DNA of 64,000 bases from Alkaliphilus flagellatus (lineage in GTDB: Bacteria > Bacillota > Clostridia > Peptostreptococcales > Natronincolaceae). The notes below the pieces were generated by a model that was given only the letters and a program-made list of their open reading frames with translations, was not told where the DNA came from and made no database searches. Both the position numbers and the translations under genes were made by a program. Within the stretch, counting starts at the first letter, position 1. Every line of letters starts with the position of its first letter. The DNA is taken from contig NZ_JAHLQK010000001.1 in assembly GCF_018919215.1 (NCBI RefSeq), positions 714,430 through 778,429 of the forward strand, written 5' to 3'. This document shows, piece after piece, positions 17,881 to 29,352 of this stretch.

Positions 17881-19074
17881 ATGCTTAATAAAAGAACAGT
17901 GGAAAATTTAGATGTTGAAGGTAAAAAGATCCTAGTAAGATGTGATTTTAACGTACCAATGGACAAAGAAGGAAATATTACAGACGATATAAGAATCAGA
18001 GCAGCTATGCCAACTGTAGAGTACATAATAAATAAAGGAGGGTCTGTAATTTTAATGTCTCATTTAGGTAGGCCAGATGGAGAGCCGAATCCTAAATATT
18101 CATTAGCACCTGTAGCAAAAAGAATTTCAGAGTTAATTGGAAAAGAAGTAAAATTTGCTTCTGATGATGTAGTAGTTGGAGATATAACTAAAAAGTTAGC
18201 ATCTGAATTAAAACAAGGTGAAATTTTATTACTTCAAAATGTACGTTATCGTAAAGAGGAAGAAAAAAATAATGAGGATTTTTCAAAAGAGCTTGCTTCC
18301 TTAGGAGATGCATATGTTAATGATGCCTTTGGAACAGCTCATAGGGCACACTCTTCAACTGCTGGTATTGCTAAATTCCTACCTTCAGCTATGGGATATT
18401 TAATAGAAAAAGAAGTAAGCTTTATAGGCAAAGCATTAGAATCTCCCGAAAGACCTTTTGTTGCAATATTAGGTGGAGCAAAAGTTTCGGATAAGATCGG
18501 GGTTATTGAAAACTTGATAGATAAGGTTGATGCATTAATAATTGGTGGAGGAATGGCTTATACATTCTTTAAGGCTAAAGGCTACGAAGTAGGACAGTCT
18601 CTACTAGAAGAGGATAAGGTAAGTCTAGCTGCTAATTTAATTGAAAAGGCTAAGGAAAAAAATGTAGAGTTACTACTTCCAATCGATACAGTTGTAGCAA
18701 AGGAATTTGCTGCTGATGCAGATCACTGGACTGTGAACAGTAATAGTATTCCTCGAGAAACAATGGGCCTAGATATAGGCGAAAAAACTAGAGAGCTATT
18801 TGCCAAAAAAGTAAAAGAAGCAAAGACTGTAATTTGGAACGGACCCATGGGGGTATTTGAAATGCCTGCATTTGCTAAAGGAACTAGGGAAATAGCAAAG
18901 GCATTAGCAAATAGTAAAGCAACTACAATAATTGGTGGTGGGGATAGCGCTGCTGCTGTAGAACAATTAGGGTTTGCAGACAAAATGACACATATTTCTA
19001 CAGGGGGAGGAGCTTCTTTAGAATTTTTAGAAGGTAAAATATTGCCAGGAATAGATGTGCTAGAAAATAAATAA
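17881..19074 (+). CDS. pgk: phosphoglycerate kinase
   Basis: Pgk transfers phosphate from 1,3-bisphosphoglycerate to ADP. The N-terminal substrate site [12 protein letters not shown], the SHLGRPDG motif, and the C-terminal nucleotide-binding [13 protein letters not shown] and [13 protein letters not shown] are all intact in 397 aa. The start ATG 17881 follows CAAGGAGGT. The gene is third in the glycolytic operon and lies 228 bp after gap, possibly with its own promoter in the AT-rich gap. Confidence 0.97.
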   Translation: MLNKRTVENLDVEGKKILVRCDFNVPMDKEGNITDDIRIRAAMPTVEYIINKGGSVILMSHLGRPDGEPNPKYSLAPVAKRISELIGKEVKFASDDVVVGDITKKLASELKQGEILLLQNVRYRKEEEKNNEDFSKELASLGDAYVNDAFGTAHRAHSSTAGIAKFLPSAMGYLIEKEVSFIGKALESPERPFVAILGGAKVSDKIGVIENLIDKVDALIIGGGMAYTFFKAKGYEVGQSLLEEDKVSLAANLIEKAKEKNVELLLPIDTVVAKEFAADADHWTVNSNSIPRETMGLDIGEKTRELFAKKVKEAKTVIWNGPMGVFEMPAFAKGTREIAKALANSKATTIIGGGDSAAAVEQLGFADKMTHISTGGGASLEFLEGKILPGIDVLENK

Positions 19075-19089
19075 GGTGAGGTGTAAAAT

Positions 19090-19836
19090 ATGCGTAAACC
19101 TATTATTGCTGGTAACTGGAAGATGCATAAAATAACTAATGAAGCATTAGAGCTTGTAAATCAAATAAAGGATGAAGTAAGCAAAACTGATGTTGAAGTA
19201 GTTGTATGCTGTCCATTTACTGTGCTTAGTGAGGTTAAAAAAGCTTTAGCAGGATCAAAAGTTAAGCTTGGAGCCCAAAATATGCATTGGGAAGATGAGG
19301 GAGCATTTACAGGGGAAGTTTCAGCTAATATGTTGAAAGATGTAGGAGTTGATTATGTAATAATTGGTCACTCTGAGAGAAGACAATACTTTAATGAAAC
19401 AGATGAAACTGTTAATAAAAAGGTAGCTAAGGCTATTGAAAATGGATTAAATCCAATAGTATGTGTTGGAGAAACTCTGGAACAAAGAGAAGATAACAAA
19501 ACTTTTGATATCATTAAAATACAAATATTAGCTGCTTTTGAAAATATTGATGATAAAGATATGGAAAATATAGTAATTGCATATGAGCCAGTTTGGGCCA
19601 TAGGTACAGGAAAAACTGCTTCTTCTCAGGAGGCAAATGAAGTAATAGCATATATTCGATCTTTACTTGAAGAAAAATATGGATCAGAGATTTCGGAGGA
19701 AGTTAGAATTCAATATGGCGGTAGTGTTAAATCTTCTAATGCTACTGAAATTATGAATGAAACAGACATTGATGGAGCCTTGGTTGGAGGCGCTAGCCTA
19801 AAGGCGGAAGAGTTTTTAGGAATTGTCAATTTCTAG
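19090..19836 (+). CDS. tpiA: triosephosphate isomerase
   Basis: TpiA interconverts dihydroxyacetone phosphate and glyceraldehyde-3-phosphate. The 248-aa protein has the N-terminal GNWKMHK lysine, the catalytic histidine in IIGHSERRQYF, the catalytic glutamate in AYEPVWAIGTGKTAS and the phosphate-binding YGGSVKSSN. The RBS is AAGGTGAGGTG, 15 bp after pgk. Confidence 0.97.
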   Translation: MRKPIIAGNWKMHKITNEALELVNQIKDEVSKTDVEVVVCCPFTVLSEVKKALAGSKVKLGAQNMHWEDEGAFTGEVSANMLKDVGVDYVIIGHSERRQYFNETDETVNKKVAKAIENGLNPIVCVGETLEQREDNKTFDIIKIQILAAFENIDDKDMENIVIAYEPVWAIGTGKTASSQEANEVIAYIRSLLEEKYGSEISEEVRIQYGGSVKSSNATEIMNETDIDGALVGGASLKAEEFLGIVNF

Positions 19837-19850
19837 GAAGGAAGATAAAT

Positions 19851-21386
19851 ATGAAAAAGCCTGTTGCTCTTATTATTTTAGACGGCTTCGGAATAAGAGA
19901 AAGTAAATTTGGAAACGCTGTAAAAGCTGCTAAACTTTCAAACTACAATAGTTATATAAATAATTATCCTAATACACAAATTTCAGCTAGTGGATTAGAT
20001 GTAGGACTACCAGAAGGACAAATGGGAAACTCTGAAGTAGGTCATCTAAATATTGGAGCTGGTAGAGTAGTTTATCAAGAACTTACCCGTATTACTAGAG
20101 AAATTGAACTAGGTAATTTTTATAAGAACACTAAATTTCTAGAGCTAATTTCCTCTGTAAAGAATAGCGGTAAGAAACTACATTTAATGGGATTAGTTTC
20201 TGATGGCGGTGTACATAGTCATATTGGGCATTTATTTGCATTGATAGATATGGCAAAAAAAGAAGGTTTAAATGAAGTTTATATACATTGCTTTCTAGAT
20301 GGTAGAGACACACCACCAAAAAGCGCAATTGGATTTATTTCCGCTTTAGAGGATAAAACTAATGAAATGGGAATAGGTAGAATAGCTACAATATCTGGAA
20401 GATACTATGCTATGGATAGAGATAAAAGATGGGATAGAACTAAGTTAGCCTACGATGCTATGGTACTAGGCGAAGGGAGAATCGCTGATAATCCTTTAAA
20501 TGCTGTAGAGATAGCATATTCATTAGGAGAAAATGATGAATTCGTTATGCCTACTGTAATACCCAATTCAGCCGGAAACTATGACAAATTAGAATCAGGA
20601 GATGGAGTTATATTCTTTAACTTTAGACCAGACCGTGCTAGACAGATAACTAGAGCGCTAGTTGATACTGATTTTGACGGTTTTGAAAGAGATAATGGTT
20701 ATTTTCCATTAAATTATGTTTCTATGACTCTTTATGATAAAACTATTGAAGGAGTTAAAGTTGCATACGAACCACATATTCTAACAAACACTTTAGGGGA
20801 GTATATTAGTAAGCAAGGACTTAATCAGCTAAGAATCGCAGAAACAGAAAAATATGCTCACGTAACTTTCTTCTTTAATGGAGGAGTTGAAACTCCGAAT
20901 TCAAATGAAGATAGATTACTTATTCCATCGCCTAAGGTAGCCACTTATGATTTACAACCAGAAATGAGTGCCTATGAATTAACAGATAAACTTATTGAGA
21001 AAATTGATGAAGATAAATATGATTTAATAATAGTAAACTATGCAAATCCTGATATGGTTGGACATACAGGAGATTTAAATGCAGTAGTAAAAGCACTAGA
21101 AACTGTAGATTGTTGTTTAGGTAAGGTTGTTAGTAAGGTTATAGAAAAAGGTGGTAGCTCCATAATTACATCGGATCATGGAAACTCAGAAGATATGATT
21201 AACGAAAAAAATGGAACACCTATAACAGCTCATACAACAAACCCTGTTCCTTTAATTATAGTTGGGGCAGGAGATATAAAGCTAAAAGAAGATGGACGTC
21301 TTTCAGATATAGCACCTACATTACTAGAACTTTTAAATCAAGAAAAACCAACTGAAATGACTGGAGAAAGTTTAATTCAAAAATAG
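19851..21386 (+). CDS. gpmI: 2,3-bisphosphoglycerate-independent phosphoglycerate mutase
   Basis: This is the Mn2+-dependent alkaline-phosphatase-superfamily mutase that converts 3- to 2-phosphoglycerate. The metal-binding aspartate is in LIILDGFGIRE, the phosphoserine in GQMGNSEVGHLNIG, and C-terminal metal ligands in NYANPDMVGHTG and SDHGNSEDM. The 511-aa length is standard. It starts 14 bp after tpiA behind AGGAAGG. Confidence 0.97.
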   Translation: MKKPVALIILDGFGIRESKFGNAVKAAKLSNYNSYINNYPNTQISASGLDVGLPEGQMGNSEVGHLNIGAGRVVYQELTRITREIELGNFYKNTKFLELISSVKNSGKKLHLMGLVSDGGVHSHIGHLFALIDMAKKEGLNEVYIHCFLDGRDTPPKSAIGFISALEDKTNEMGIGRIATISGRYYAMDRDKRWDRTKLAYDAMVLGEGRIADNPLNAVEIAYSLGENDEFVMPTVIPNSAGNYDKLESGDGVIFFNFRPDRARQITRALVDTDFDGFERDNGYFPLNYVSMTLYDKTIEGVKVAYEPHILTNTLGEYISKQGLNQLRIAETEKYAHVTFFFNGGVETPNSNEDRLLIPSPKVATYDLQPEMSAYELTDKLIEKIDEDKYDLIIVNYANPDMVGHTGDLNAVVKALETVDCCLGKVVSKVIEKGGSSIITSDHGNSEDMINEKNGTPITAHTTNPVPLIIVGAGDIKLKEDGRLSDIAPTLLELLNQEKPTEMTGESLIQK

Positions 21387-22694
<1,308 letters not shown>

Positions 22695-22749
22695 TAATAT
22701 ATACGCGAAAAATTAATGGCTTAGAATAATATTGTAAAATTATACCAAT

Positions 22750-22785
22750 AATATAACGAGGATACTAGCATCCTCGTTATATTAT
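22750..22785 (+). terminator. terminator after eno
   Basis: AATATAACGAGGAT pairs perfectly with ATCCTCGTTATATT around six bases. The T-tract that follows (ATTTTCC) is short, so the efficiency is uncertain. Confidence 0.7.
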
Positions 22786-22854
22786 TTTCCATTTATTCAT
22801 TACCTTAGGAAACTGTAGAATCCCTTCTTAAACAGGTGAAACAAATATTTTTGA

Positions 22855-22883
22855 TTGATTTTACCAATTTGCTATGTTACAAT
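22855..22883 (+). promoter_or_regulatory. promoter of secG
   Basis: TTGATT (22855-22860) and TACAAT (22878-22883) are 17 bp apart, about 35 bp before the secG start. Confidence 0.55.
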
Positions 22884-22917
22884 ATGAATGTTAACTATAA
22901 TATAGGAGGTGTGAAAA

Positions 22918-23142
22918 TTGAGAATATTCCTAATGATTATTCAAGTAATAGCGTGTCTTATACTTATTGGAAGTATTTTATTACAATCTGGTAAAAGTGA
23001 AGGACTTTCTAGTGCATTTGGTGGCGGAGCACAGCTAATGGCTAAACAAAGCAGAGGTTTTGATGGTTTATTAGCCAAGGTTACTAAAATTGCTGCAGTT
23101 TTATTTATAGTTATAGCTATTGCGTTGGTTGCAATTCAATAG
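22918..23142 (+). CDS. secG: preprotein translocase subunit SecG
   Basis: SecG is the small auxiliary subunit of the SecYEG channel in the cytoplasmic membrane. The 74-aa protein shows the family layout: one transmembrane helix (IIQVIACLILIGSILLQ), the conserved glycine-rich cytoplasmic loop SAFGGGAQLMAKQSRG and a second helix at the C-terminus. The TTG start follows TATAGGAGGTG at 7-8 bases. secG next to enolase and rnr-smpB-ssrA is a common Firmicute arrangement. Confidence 0.93.
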   Translation: MRIFLMIIQVIACLILIGSILLQSGKSEGLSSAFGGGAQLMAKQSRGFDGLLAKVTKIAAVLFIVIAIALVAIQ

Positions 23143-23187
23143 ATATATAAAACAAAAGAAAACTGAATAGAAGGAGGATTATCATCA

Positions 23188-25203
23188 ATGGACTTTATGA
23201 TTTTAGCACCCATTGTAGGGGTAGTAGCACTTATATTTGCTTATATGCTCATTAGTAAAATCAACAAGGTATCTCCTGGTACAGATAGAATGAAAGAGAT
23301 TGCTTCTTACATTCATGAAGGTTCTATGGCTTTCTTAACAAGGGAGTATAAAACTCTAGCTATTTTTGTAGTTGTACTATTTGTAATACTAGGATTTGGC
23401 ATTGATTGGGAAACAGCTATTTCATTTATAGTTGGTTCTCTATTCTCAGCTTTAGCAGGATTTATTGGAATGCAAGTGGCAACAAAAGCTAACGTAAGAA
23501 CAGCTAATGGAGCTAAAGAAGGTGGAATGAATAAAGCGTTAAGCGTAGCCTTCTCTGGTGGTGCTGTAATGGGTATGACTGTTGTTGGACTTGGTATTTT
23601 AGGAGTTGGTACACTATACATAGTGTTCACTAAGAATGTAGGAGAGATTGAAGCAGCCAGAATTATTACTGGATTCGCTTTAGGAGCTTCTTCTATTGCT
23701 CTATTTGGTCGTGTAGGTGGAGGTATATATACAAAGGCTGCCGATGTTGGAGCTGACCTTGTTGGTAAAGTTGAAGCTGGTATTCCAGAAGATGATCCAA
23801 GAAATCCAGCAGTAATTGCTGATAACGTTGGTGACAACGTAGGAGACGTTGCAGGTATGGGAGCAGACTTATTTGAATCCTATGTAGGATCAATTATTTC
23901 TGCAATTACTTTAGGTTTAGTTGCTTATGGCAAAAATGGAGCTGTATTTGCATTGGCTTTATCAGCAATTGGAATTATTGCATCTATTATTGGTACATTC
24001 TTTGTTAAAGGTGATGAAAAATCTGATCCAGGAAAAGCTCTTAAAATGGGTACTTATGTAGCTGGTATTATTACAGTAGTTGCTGCTTTCTTCTTAAGTA
24101 ATAGACTATTAGGAGATTTAAAAGGATTTTTAGCAGTAGTAACAGGTTTAATAGTAGGTACTTTGATCGGACAGATTACAGAGGTATATACTTCTGGAGA
24201 TTATGCCGCTGTTAAGAAAATAGCACAGCAATCTGAGACAGGTCCAGCAACAACTATAATCAGTGGTTTAGCCGTAGGTATGGCATCGACTGCTGCTCCT
24301 ATTCTTTTAATCTCTGCAGGAATTCTAATTGCATTTGGGGTTGCGGGACTTTATGGTATAGCTTTAGCTGCTGTAGGGATGCTTGCAACTGCAGGTATGA
24401 CAATTGCTGTTGATGCTTATGGTCCAATTGCAGATAACGCTGGTGGTATTGCAGAAATGTGCGAGCTTCCAAAGGAAGTAAGAGCGGTTACAGATAAACT
24501 AGATGCTGTAGGTAATACAACAGCTGCTATCGGTAAAGGCTTTGCAATCGGTTCTGCTGCACTAACTGCTTTAGCATTGTTTGCAACTTACACAGAAGCA
24601 GTTGGATTACAAGGAATTAACCTAATGGATCCATCCGTAATTGCAGGTATGCTAATTGGTGGTATGCTACCATTCTTATTCTCTGCTATGACAATGGAAG
24701 CTGTAGGAAAAGCAGCATTCCAAATGATAGAAGAAGTAAGAAGACAGTTCAAAGAAATCCCTGGTATTATGGAAGGAAAAGCAAAGCCAGATTATGCAAC
24801 TTGTGTTGATATTAGTACTGCTGCTGCTTTAAAAGAAATGATAGTGCCTGGTTTACTTGCTGTAATCGCCCCAATCTTAACAGGAGTTTTATTAGGAGCA
24901 GATGCTGTTGGAGGACTTTTAGCTGGTTCATTAGTGGCTGGAGTATTAATGGCTATTATGATGGCAAATGCAGGTGGTGCATGGGATAATGCTAAAAAGT
25001 ACATTGAAGAAGGTAATCATGGTGGAAAAGGAAGTGAACCTCATAAGGCTGCTGTTGTTGGTGACACTGTAGGGGATCCATTTAAGGATACTTCTGGACC
25101 ATCAATCAATATTTTAATTAAGCTTATGACAATTGTTTCTGTAGTATTTGCTCCATTATTTGTGAAATTTGGTGCAGGAATAATTATGAATCTGATAAAA
25201 TAA
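23188..25203 (+). CDS. hppA: membrane-bound pyrophosphatase, K+-dependent (Na+- or H+-pumping)
   Basis: HppA hydrolyses pyrophosphate and pumps cations across the membrane. The 671-aa protein has about 16 hydrophobic segments and the catalytic signature [21 protein letters not shown] followed by [20 protein letters not shown]. At the K+-dependence site it reads [18 protein letters not shown], with alanine where K+-independent enzymes have lysine; this predicts a K+-dependent enzyme, most of which in Clostridia pump Na+. It would save energy from pyrophosphate made in biosynthesis. It lies 45 bp after secG and ends at a strong terminator. Confidence 0.95.
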   Translation: MDFMILAPIVGVVALIFAYMLISKINKVSPGTDRMKEIASYIHEGSMAFLTREYKTLAIFVVVLFVILGFGIDWETAISFIVGSLFSALAGFIGMQVATKANVRTANGAKEGGMNKALSVAFSGGAVMGMTVVGLGILGVGTLYIVFTKNVGEIEAARIITGFALGASSIALFGRVGGGIYTKAADVGADLVGKVEAGIPEDDPRNPAVIADNVGDNVGDVAGMGADLFESYVGSIISAITLGLVAYGKNGAVFALALSAIGIIASIIGTFFVKGDEKSDPGKALKMGTYVAGIITVVAAFFLSNRLLGDLKGFLAVVTGLIVGTLIGQITEVYTSGDYAAVKKIAQQSETGPATTIISGLAVGMASTAAPILLISAGILIAFGVAGLYGIALAAVGMLATAGMTIAVDAYGPIADNAGGIAEMCELPKEVRAVTDKLDAVGNTTAAIGKGFAIGSAALTALALFATYTEAVGLQGINLMDPSVIAGMLIGGMLPFLFSAMTMEAVGKAAFQMIEEVRRQFKEIPGIMEGKAKPDYATCVDISTAAALKEMIVPGLLAVIAPILTGVLLGADAVGGLLAGSLVAGVLMAIMMANAGGAWDNAKKYIEEGNHGGKGSEPHKAAVVGDTVGDPFKDTSGPSINILIKLMTIVSVVFAPLFVKFGAGIIMNLIK

Positions 25204-25212
25204 GATAAGCTC

Positions 25213-25247
25213 AAGACTCTTGATCTAAAAGATTGAGAGTCTTTTTT
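25213..25247 (+). terminator. terminator after hppA
   Basis: AAGACTCTTGATC pairs with GATTGAGAGTCTT around TAAAA and runs into TTTTTT. Confidence 0.9.
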
Positions 25248-25341
25248 CTTGATATAGGGCATTGGCAAAATATTCAAGTTAATATATGTTTAATGATTAG
25301 GACTTACATATTATTAGAATGCTAAGAGAGGAGAATAAAGT

Positions 25342-25644
25342 ATGATTAATCAGCTTTTACTATCATATTCTAGAGGCGAGCAAATTTTTGGTATATATAT
25401 ATTGCTAATTAGTTTGGTTGGCTTTGTATTAATGGGTATAGATAAATATAAGGCTTCAAAGGAAAAATGGAGAATACAAGAGTTTACATTGATGACTATT
25501 TCATTTATTGGTGGCGCAGCTGGAATTATGATTGGTATGATTATATTTAAGCATAAAATAAATAAGAAGAAATTTTCTATAGGAGTTCCACTTATGTACA
25601 TATTTAACTTAATCGTAAATCGTGTAATTATATACTATTTATAG
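25342..25644 (+). CDS. DUF1294 family membrane protein
   Basis: A 100-aa protein with three hydrophobic segments. It carries the DUF1294 signature: MGIDKYKASKEKWRIQE, then GGAAGIMIGMIIFKHK and the basic KKKFSIGVP. DUF1294 members are small membrane proteins of unknown function, sometimes fused to a cold-shock domain; no such domain is present here. The start ATG 25342 follows AGAGAGGAG. It stands alone between hppA and rnr. Confidence 0.8.
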   Translation: MINQLLLSYSRGEQIFGIYILLISLVGFVLMGIDKYKASKEKWRIQEFTLMTISFIGGAAGIMIGMIIFKHKINKKKFSIGVPLMYIFNLIVNRVIIYYL

Positions 25645-25780
25645 AAAAAGCCTATGCATAGATAGACTTTTTAGGATGTTAGTTAGAGGATAAATTTACA
25701 TTTTAACAATAAAATTATGATTAATAGCTAATAATATATATAATTTGGCAATAATACTAGTAGGAAAAGGAGGGGTTAAT

Positions 25781-27898
25781 TTGTCAGTAAAAGAAAAACT
25801 ATTAGAATTTATGTACGAAACAGCCTATAGTCCAATGCTAGAAGAAGAACTTAGAAATGTTTTTGACATAGAGAGAAAACAAAGTGATGATTTTTCCAGC
25901 TTATTAGATGATATGGTTAGGGAAGGTTTAATTATTAAAACTAGAAAAAAGCGCTATGGTGCCCCAGAGAGAATGGGATTAATTGTTGGGAGATTACAAG
26001 TACACCAAAGGGGATATGGGTTTATAATTTCTGATAGACCTGAAGTATCCGATGTATTTGTGCCTGCTAACTTTATGAATGGTGCTATGAACAATGATAG
26101 AGTAGTAGCAAGAGTAAATGTAATAAATAGTGAAACACGAAAGGCTGAAGGAGAAATAATTAGGATATTAGAAAGAGCCAATACAGAAGTTGTTGGTATA
26201 TACGAGGATAGTAGAAACTTTGGTTTCGTAGTTCCTGATGATCCTAAAATAAATGTAGATATTTTTATTCCTAAAAGCGAAACAAATGGTGCAAAAGAAG
26301 GCTATAAGGTAGTTTGCGAAATTACTAAGTGGCCAGAGGCAAGAAGAAATCCAGAAGGAAAAGTTATTGAAGTAATTGGACATAAAAATGATGTAGGTAC
26401 AGATATACTTTCTATAATGAAAAAGTATAAATTGACTCCAGATTTCCCTCAAGATGTGGAGGCTGAGGTTGCTAAGGTAGGAGAGGAAGTACCAGAAGAA
26501 GAGAAAGCAAATAGGAAAGATTTAAGATCTATACCTATGGTAACTATAGACGGAGCCGATGCAAAAGACTTAGATGATGCCATTTCTATAGAACAACTAT
26601 CAAACGGTAATTATAAACTAGGCGTACATATAGCAGATGTAACCCATTATGTACGAGAAGGAATGGCTCTAGATAAAGAAGCCTTAGAAAGAGGGACCAG
26701 CGTCTATTTAGTAGATAGAGTTATTCCTATGTTGCCTCGTAAATTATCAAATGGAATTTGTAGCCTTAATCCAAAGGTAGATAGATTAACTTTATCTGTA
26801 TTTATGGAAATAGATAATAGAGGTACAGTTATTAACCACGAAATTGTAGAAGGTCTTATTAATATAGACGAAAGAATGATTTACGAAGATGTTTCTGATA
26901 TTTTGGAAAAAGATGATCAAGAGTTAAAGCAAAAGTATTCGAATTTAGTAGATATGTTTAAAATGATGGAGAGTCTTTGTTTAATATTAAGAAACCGCAG
27001 AGAAAATAGAGGTGCAATTGATTTTGATTTTCCAGAATCTAAGGTAATTCTAGATGACAAAGGCAAGCCAATTGAGATTAGAAAATACGAAAGACGTATT
27101 GCTAATCGTATGATAGAGGAGTTTATGTTAGTTTGTAATGAAACTGTGGCAGAGTATTTCTACTGGCAAAATACTCCTTTTGTTTATCGTGTGCATGAAG
27201 ATCCTAGTTTAGAAAAGCTTGAAGAGTTTAATAAGTTTATTCATAATTTTGGTTATCATTTAAAGGGATTAAATACGGAGATTCATCCTAAAACTCTACA
27301 AGATTTACTAAAGAAAATAGAAGGCACTAAGGAAGAAAGATTAATAAATACTTTGATGCTTAGATCTCTTAAAAAGGCTAGGTATGCTGGACATAACCTA
27401 GGGCACTTTGGATTGGCTGCAAAATACTATTGTCACTTTACATCACCTATTAGAAGATATCCAGACCTTGAAATACATCGTATTATAAAGGAGTCTATTA
27501 ACGGAAAACTAAATAATAAGCGATTAGAACAATTAGGTGGAATAGTACCTAATATTGCAGATCAATCCTCAACAAGAGAAAGGCTTGCGGATGAAGCTGA
27601 GAGAGAAACTGAAGATTTGAAAAAAGCAGAGTACATGGCCGATAAAATTGGCGAAGTATATGAAGGTATTGTTTCAGGAGTTACCTCCTTTGGTATGTTC
27701 GTGGAGTTGGACAATACAATAGAAGGTTTAATTCGTTTAAGTTATTTAATTGATGATTATTATATTTATGATAGTGAACAGCATATGCTAATAGGTGAAA
27801 GACGGAAAAAAATATATAGAATGGGCGATGTTGTGAAAATAAAGGTGAGTAAGGTTGATATAGCGCAAAGAGAAATAGATTTTACTTTAGCGGAATAA
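25781..27898 (+). CDS. rnr: ribonuclease R
   Basis: RNase R is a 3'-to-5' exoribonuclease that degrades structured RNA and, with SmpB and tmRNA, non-stop mRNA. The 705-aa protein has an N-terminal winged-helix region, cold-shock domains (GRLQVHQRGYGFIISD), the RNB catalytic block with DGADAKDLDDAISIE, and a C-terminal S1 domain (YEGIVSGVTSFGMFVELDN). The TTG start at 25781 lies 7-8 bases after AAGGAGGGG; an in-frame TTG at 25745 has no RBS. It is the first gene of the classic rnr-smpB-ssrA cluster. Confidence 0.95.
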   Translation: MSVKEKLLEFMYETAYSPMLEEELRNVFDIERKQSDDFSSLLDDMVREGLIIKTRKKRYGAPERMGLIVGRLQVHQRGYGFIISDRPEVSDVFVPANFMNGAMNNDRVVARVNVINSETRKAEGEIIRILERANTEVVGIYEDSRNFGFVVPDDPKINVDIFIPKSETNGAKEGYKVVCEITKWPEARRNPEGKVIEVIGHKNDVGTDILSIMKKYKLTPDFPQDVEAEVAKVGEEVPEEEKANRKDLRSIPMVTIDGADAKDLDDAISIEQLSNGNYKLGVHIADVTHYVREGMALDKEALERGTSVYLVDRVIPMLPRKLSNGICSLNPKVDRLTLSVFMEIDNRGTVINHEIVEGLINIDERMIYEDVSDILEKDDQELKQKYSNLVDMFKMMESLCLILRNRRENRGAIDFDFPESKVILDDKGKPIEIRKYERRIANRMIEEFMLVCNETVAEYFYWQNTPFVYRVHEDPSLEKLEEFNKFIHNFGYHLKGLNTEIHPKTLQDLLKKIEGTKEERLINTLMLRSLKKARYAGHNLGHFGLAAKYYCHFTSPIRRYPDLEIHRIIKESINGKLNNKRLEQLGGIVPNIADQSSTRERLADEAERETEDLKKAEYMADKIGEVYEGIVSGVTSFGMFVELDNTIEGLIRLSYLIDDYYIYDSEQHMLIGERRKKIYRMGDVVKIKVSKVDIAQREIDFTLAE

Positions 27899-28013
27899 TC
27901 GGGTTATGCCCGATTATTCATACTAATATGGTCTGAATTGACAAATGACTATATTAATGATAAAATATATCAGTAACACTTGTGAAGTAAAGAATATATA
28001 AAGGGTGAAAAGC

Positions 28014-28481
28014 ATGGCTAGTAAAGGACGAAAACTAATAGCAGCTAACAAAAAAGCAAGGCACGATTACTTTATTGAGGAAACCTTTGAAACAGGTATT
28101 GTTTTGGTTGGCACTGAAGTAAAGTCTATTAGGCAAGGAAAAGTTAATATTAAGGATGGCTATGCTCGTGTTGAAAATAGCGAGGTTTTCCTGTATAATG
28201 TTCATATAAGTCCCTATGAAAAGGGAAATATATTCAACAAAGATCCTTTAAGAGTAAGAAAACTTCTACTTCATAAGAGTGAAATTAGAAAGCTTATTGG
28301 ATATGTTCAGCAAAAAGGATATACCCTAATCCCCTTGAGTTTTTATTTGAAGGATGGATTGATAAAGGTTGAGCTGGGCATTGGTATTGGTAAAAAGAAT
28401 TACGACAAACGCCAAGATATAGCCAAAAAGGATGCTGAGCGTCGAATAGACAAAGAGTTACGTCAAAGACAAAAAATGTAA
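28014..28481 (+). CDS. smpB: SsrA-binding protein SmpB
   Basis: SmpB binds the tRNA-like domain of tmRNA and brings it to stalled ribosomes. The 155-aa sequence has the full core: [39 protein letters not shown], the HSPYEKGN-like loop (HISPYEKGN) and the basic C-terminal tail [17 protein letters not shown], which enters the mRNA channel. ATG 28014 follows AAAGGGTGA. ssrA begins 20 bp after the stop codon. Confidence 0.96.
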   Translation: MASKGRKLIAANKKARHDYFIEETFETGIVLVGTEVKSIRQGKVNIKDGYARVENSEVFLYNVHISPYEKGNIFNKDPLRVRKLLLHKSEIRKLIGYVQQKGYTLIPLSFYLKDGLIKVELGIGIGKKNYDKRQDIAKKDAERRIDKELRQRQKM

Positions 28482-28501
28482 TTTTGTTCCACTATAATTA
28501 T

Positions 28502-28853
28502 GGGGGCGTACTGGTTTCGACGGGGGTTTGGAGTCATTAGTAGCGAGCCGTGTTTTGCTTGGGAGCACGTCAAAAACTGAGCATTAAAGATAAACGCAAA
28601 CGATAATTACGCTTTAGCTGCCTAATAGCGCAGCTCGTTTCTCCCTAACCTCCCGCCGTTAGGATAGAAACGTCATCTATGCGGGGAACGTCTTAATGGA
28701 TGCCTTGACCTTAAGTTGTACAATTAGGGCTGGTCAAATCTGTAGTATGTTGTTGGACGACAGAGGAGACGAGATTTAAAACAACAACTACGCTCGTAGA
28801 ATCTGGTGGTAAAGGGCCTTCGGACAGGGGTTCGATTCCCCTCGCCTCCACCA
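28502..28853 (+). ncRNA. ssrA: transfer-messenger RNA (tmRNA)
   Basis: The 352-nt RNA begins GGGGGCGTACTGGTTTCGACG and ends with a TPsiC-like arm (GGTTCGATTCCCCTCGCCTCC) and an encoded ACCA. The acceptor stem GGGGGCG pairs with CGCCTCC, including one G-U. The tag frame at 28596-28625 starts at a GCA resume codon and encodes ANDNYALAA followed by TAA. Its position directly after smpB is typical. Confidence 0.96.
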
Positions 28854-28863
28854 AATAACAAAT

Positions 28864-28895
28864 AAAACCGTACTGTGAAGACAGTACGGTTTTTG
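28864..28895 (+). terminator. terminator of ssrA
   Basis: AAAACCGTACTGT pairs with ACAGTACGGTTTTT around GAAG. Confidence 0.95.
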
Positions 28896-28940
28896 TGTTT
28901 TGAAATCTAAAACATTGAATAAATTATAGTTATTATATAC

Positions 28941-29189
28941 TTACTTAATAGCTCTAAATTTGTTATAAAATTCTTCTTTTAATTTCAATGATTTTGCAGA
29001 GTATCTGCCATTTCTTGGAGTCACATTTTTATATTCATTTATAATTAATTGGGCTCTTAGCTTTTTTTGAGTAATAATTAGATAGGGTTCGATCTCTTTT
29101 AGAAGATTAATTGCATCATCATATTTTGTTATATATGTGAATGAATTCTGATGTTTTTTGGCAATGTATGCTTTTTCTTCAGGGGACAT
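28941..29189 (-). CDS. small LAGLIDADG-homing-endonuclease-like protein
   Basis: This 82-aa ORF on the minus strand resembles the C-terminal end of LAGLIDADG homing endonucleases: LLKEIEPYLIITQKKLRAQL matches the usual L..I.PYL..K..QA pattern, and TPRNGRYSAKSLKLKEEFYN matches the distal NG.Y....L..RE.L segment. The DNA-cutting LAGLIDADG helices themselves are absent, so it is either a domain captured for another use or a remnant of a larger element. The ATG start at 29189 has a good upstream GGGAGGTG, suggesting it can still be translated. It converges on the tmRNA gene, a common integration site for mobile DNA. Confidence 0.55.
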   Translation of the reverse strand: MSPEEKAYIAKKHQNSFTYITKYDDAINLLKEIEPYLIITQKKLRAQLIINEYKNVTPRNGRYSAKSLKLKEEFYNKFRAIK

Positions 29190-29352
29190 TATTACACCTC
29201 CCAAATATATGTTCTATAGTTGTATTATATCATAATGAATGTAATATTTTTGTATTAAGAAAAAACAAAGTAATTTTAAATTATGAATAAGGGTATATTA
29301 ATTTATATAATACAAATTACACACTAAAAATATAAAATAAGTAGGAGATAAA

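Noticed and set aside
23313-23837. 174-codon open frame on the minus strand
   Set aside because: It is antisense to hppA's conserved catalytic region and reflects its codon bias.
28502-28853. Possible prophage or integron insertion at ssrA
   Set aside because: No integrase gene and no duplicated ssrA 3' end were seen downstream; only the small LAGLIDADG-like ORF hints at mobile DNA.
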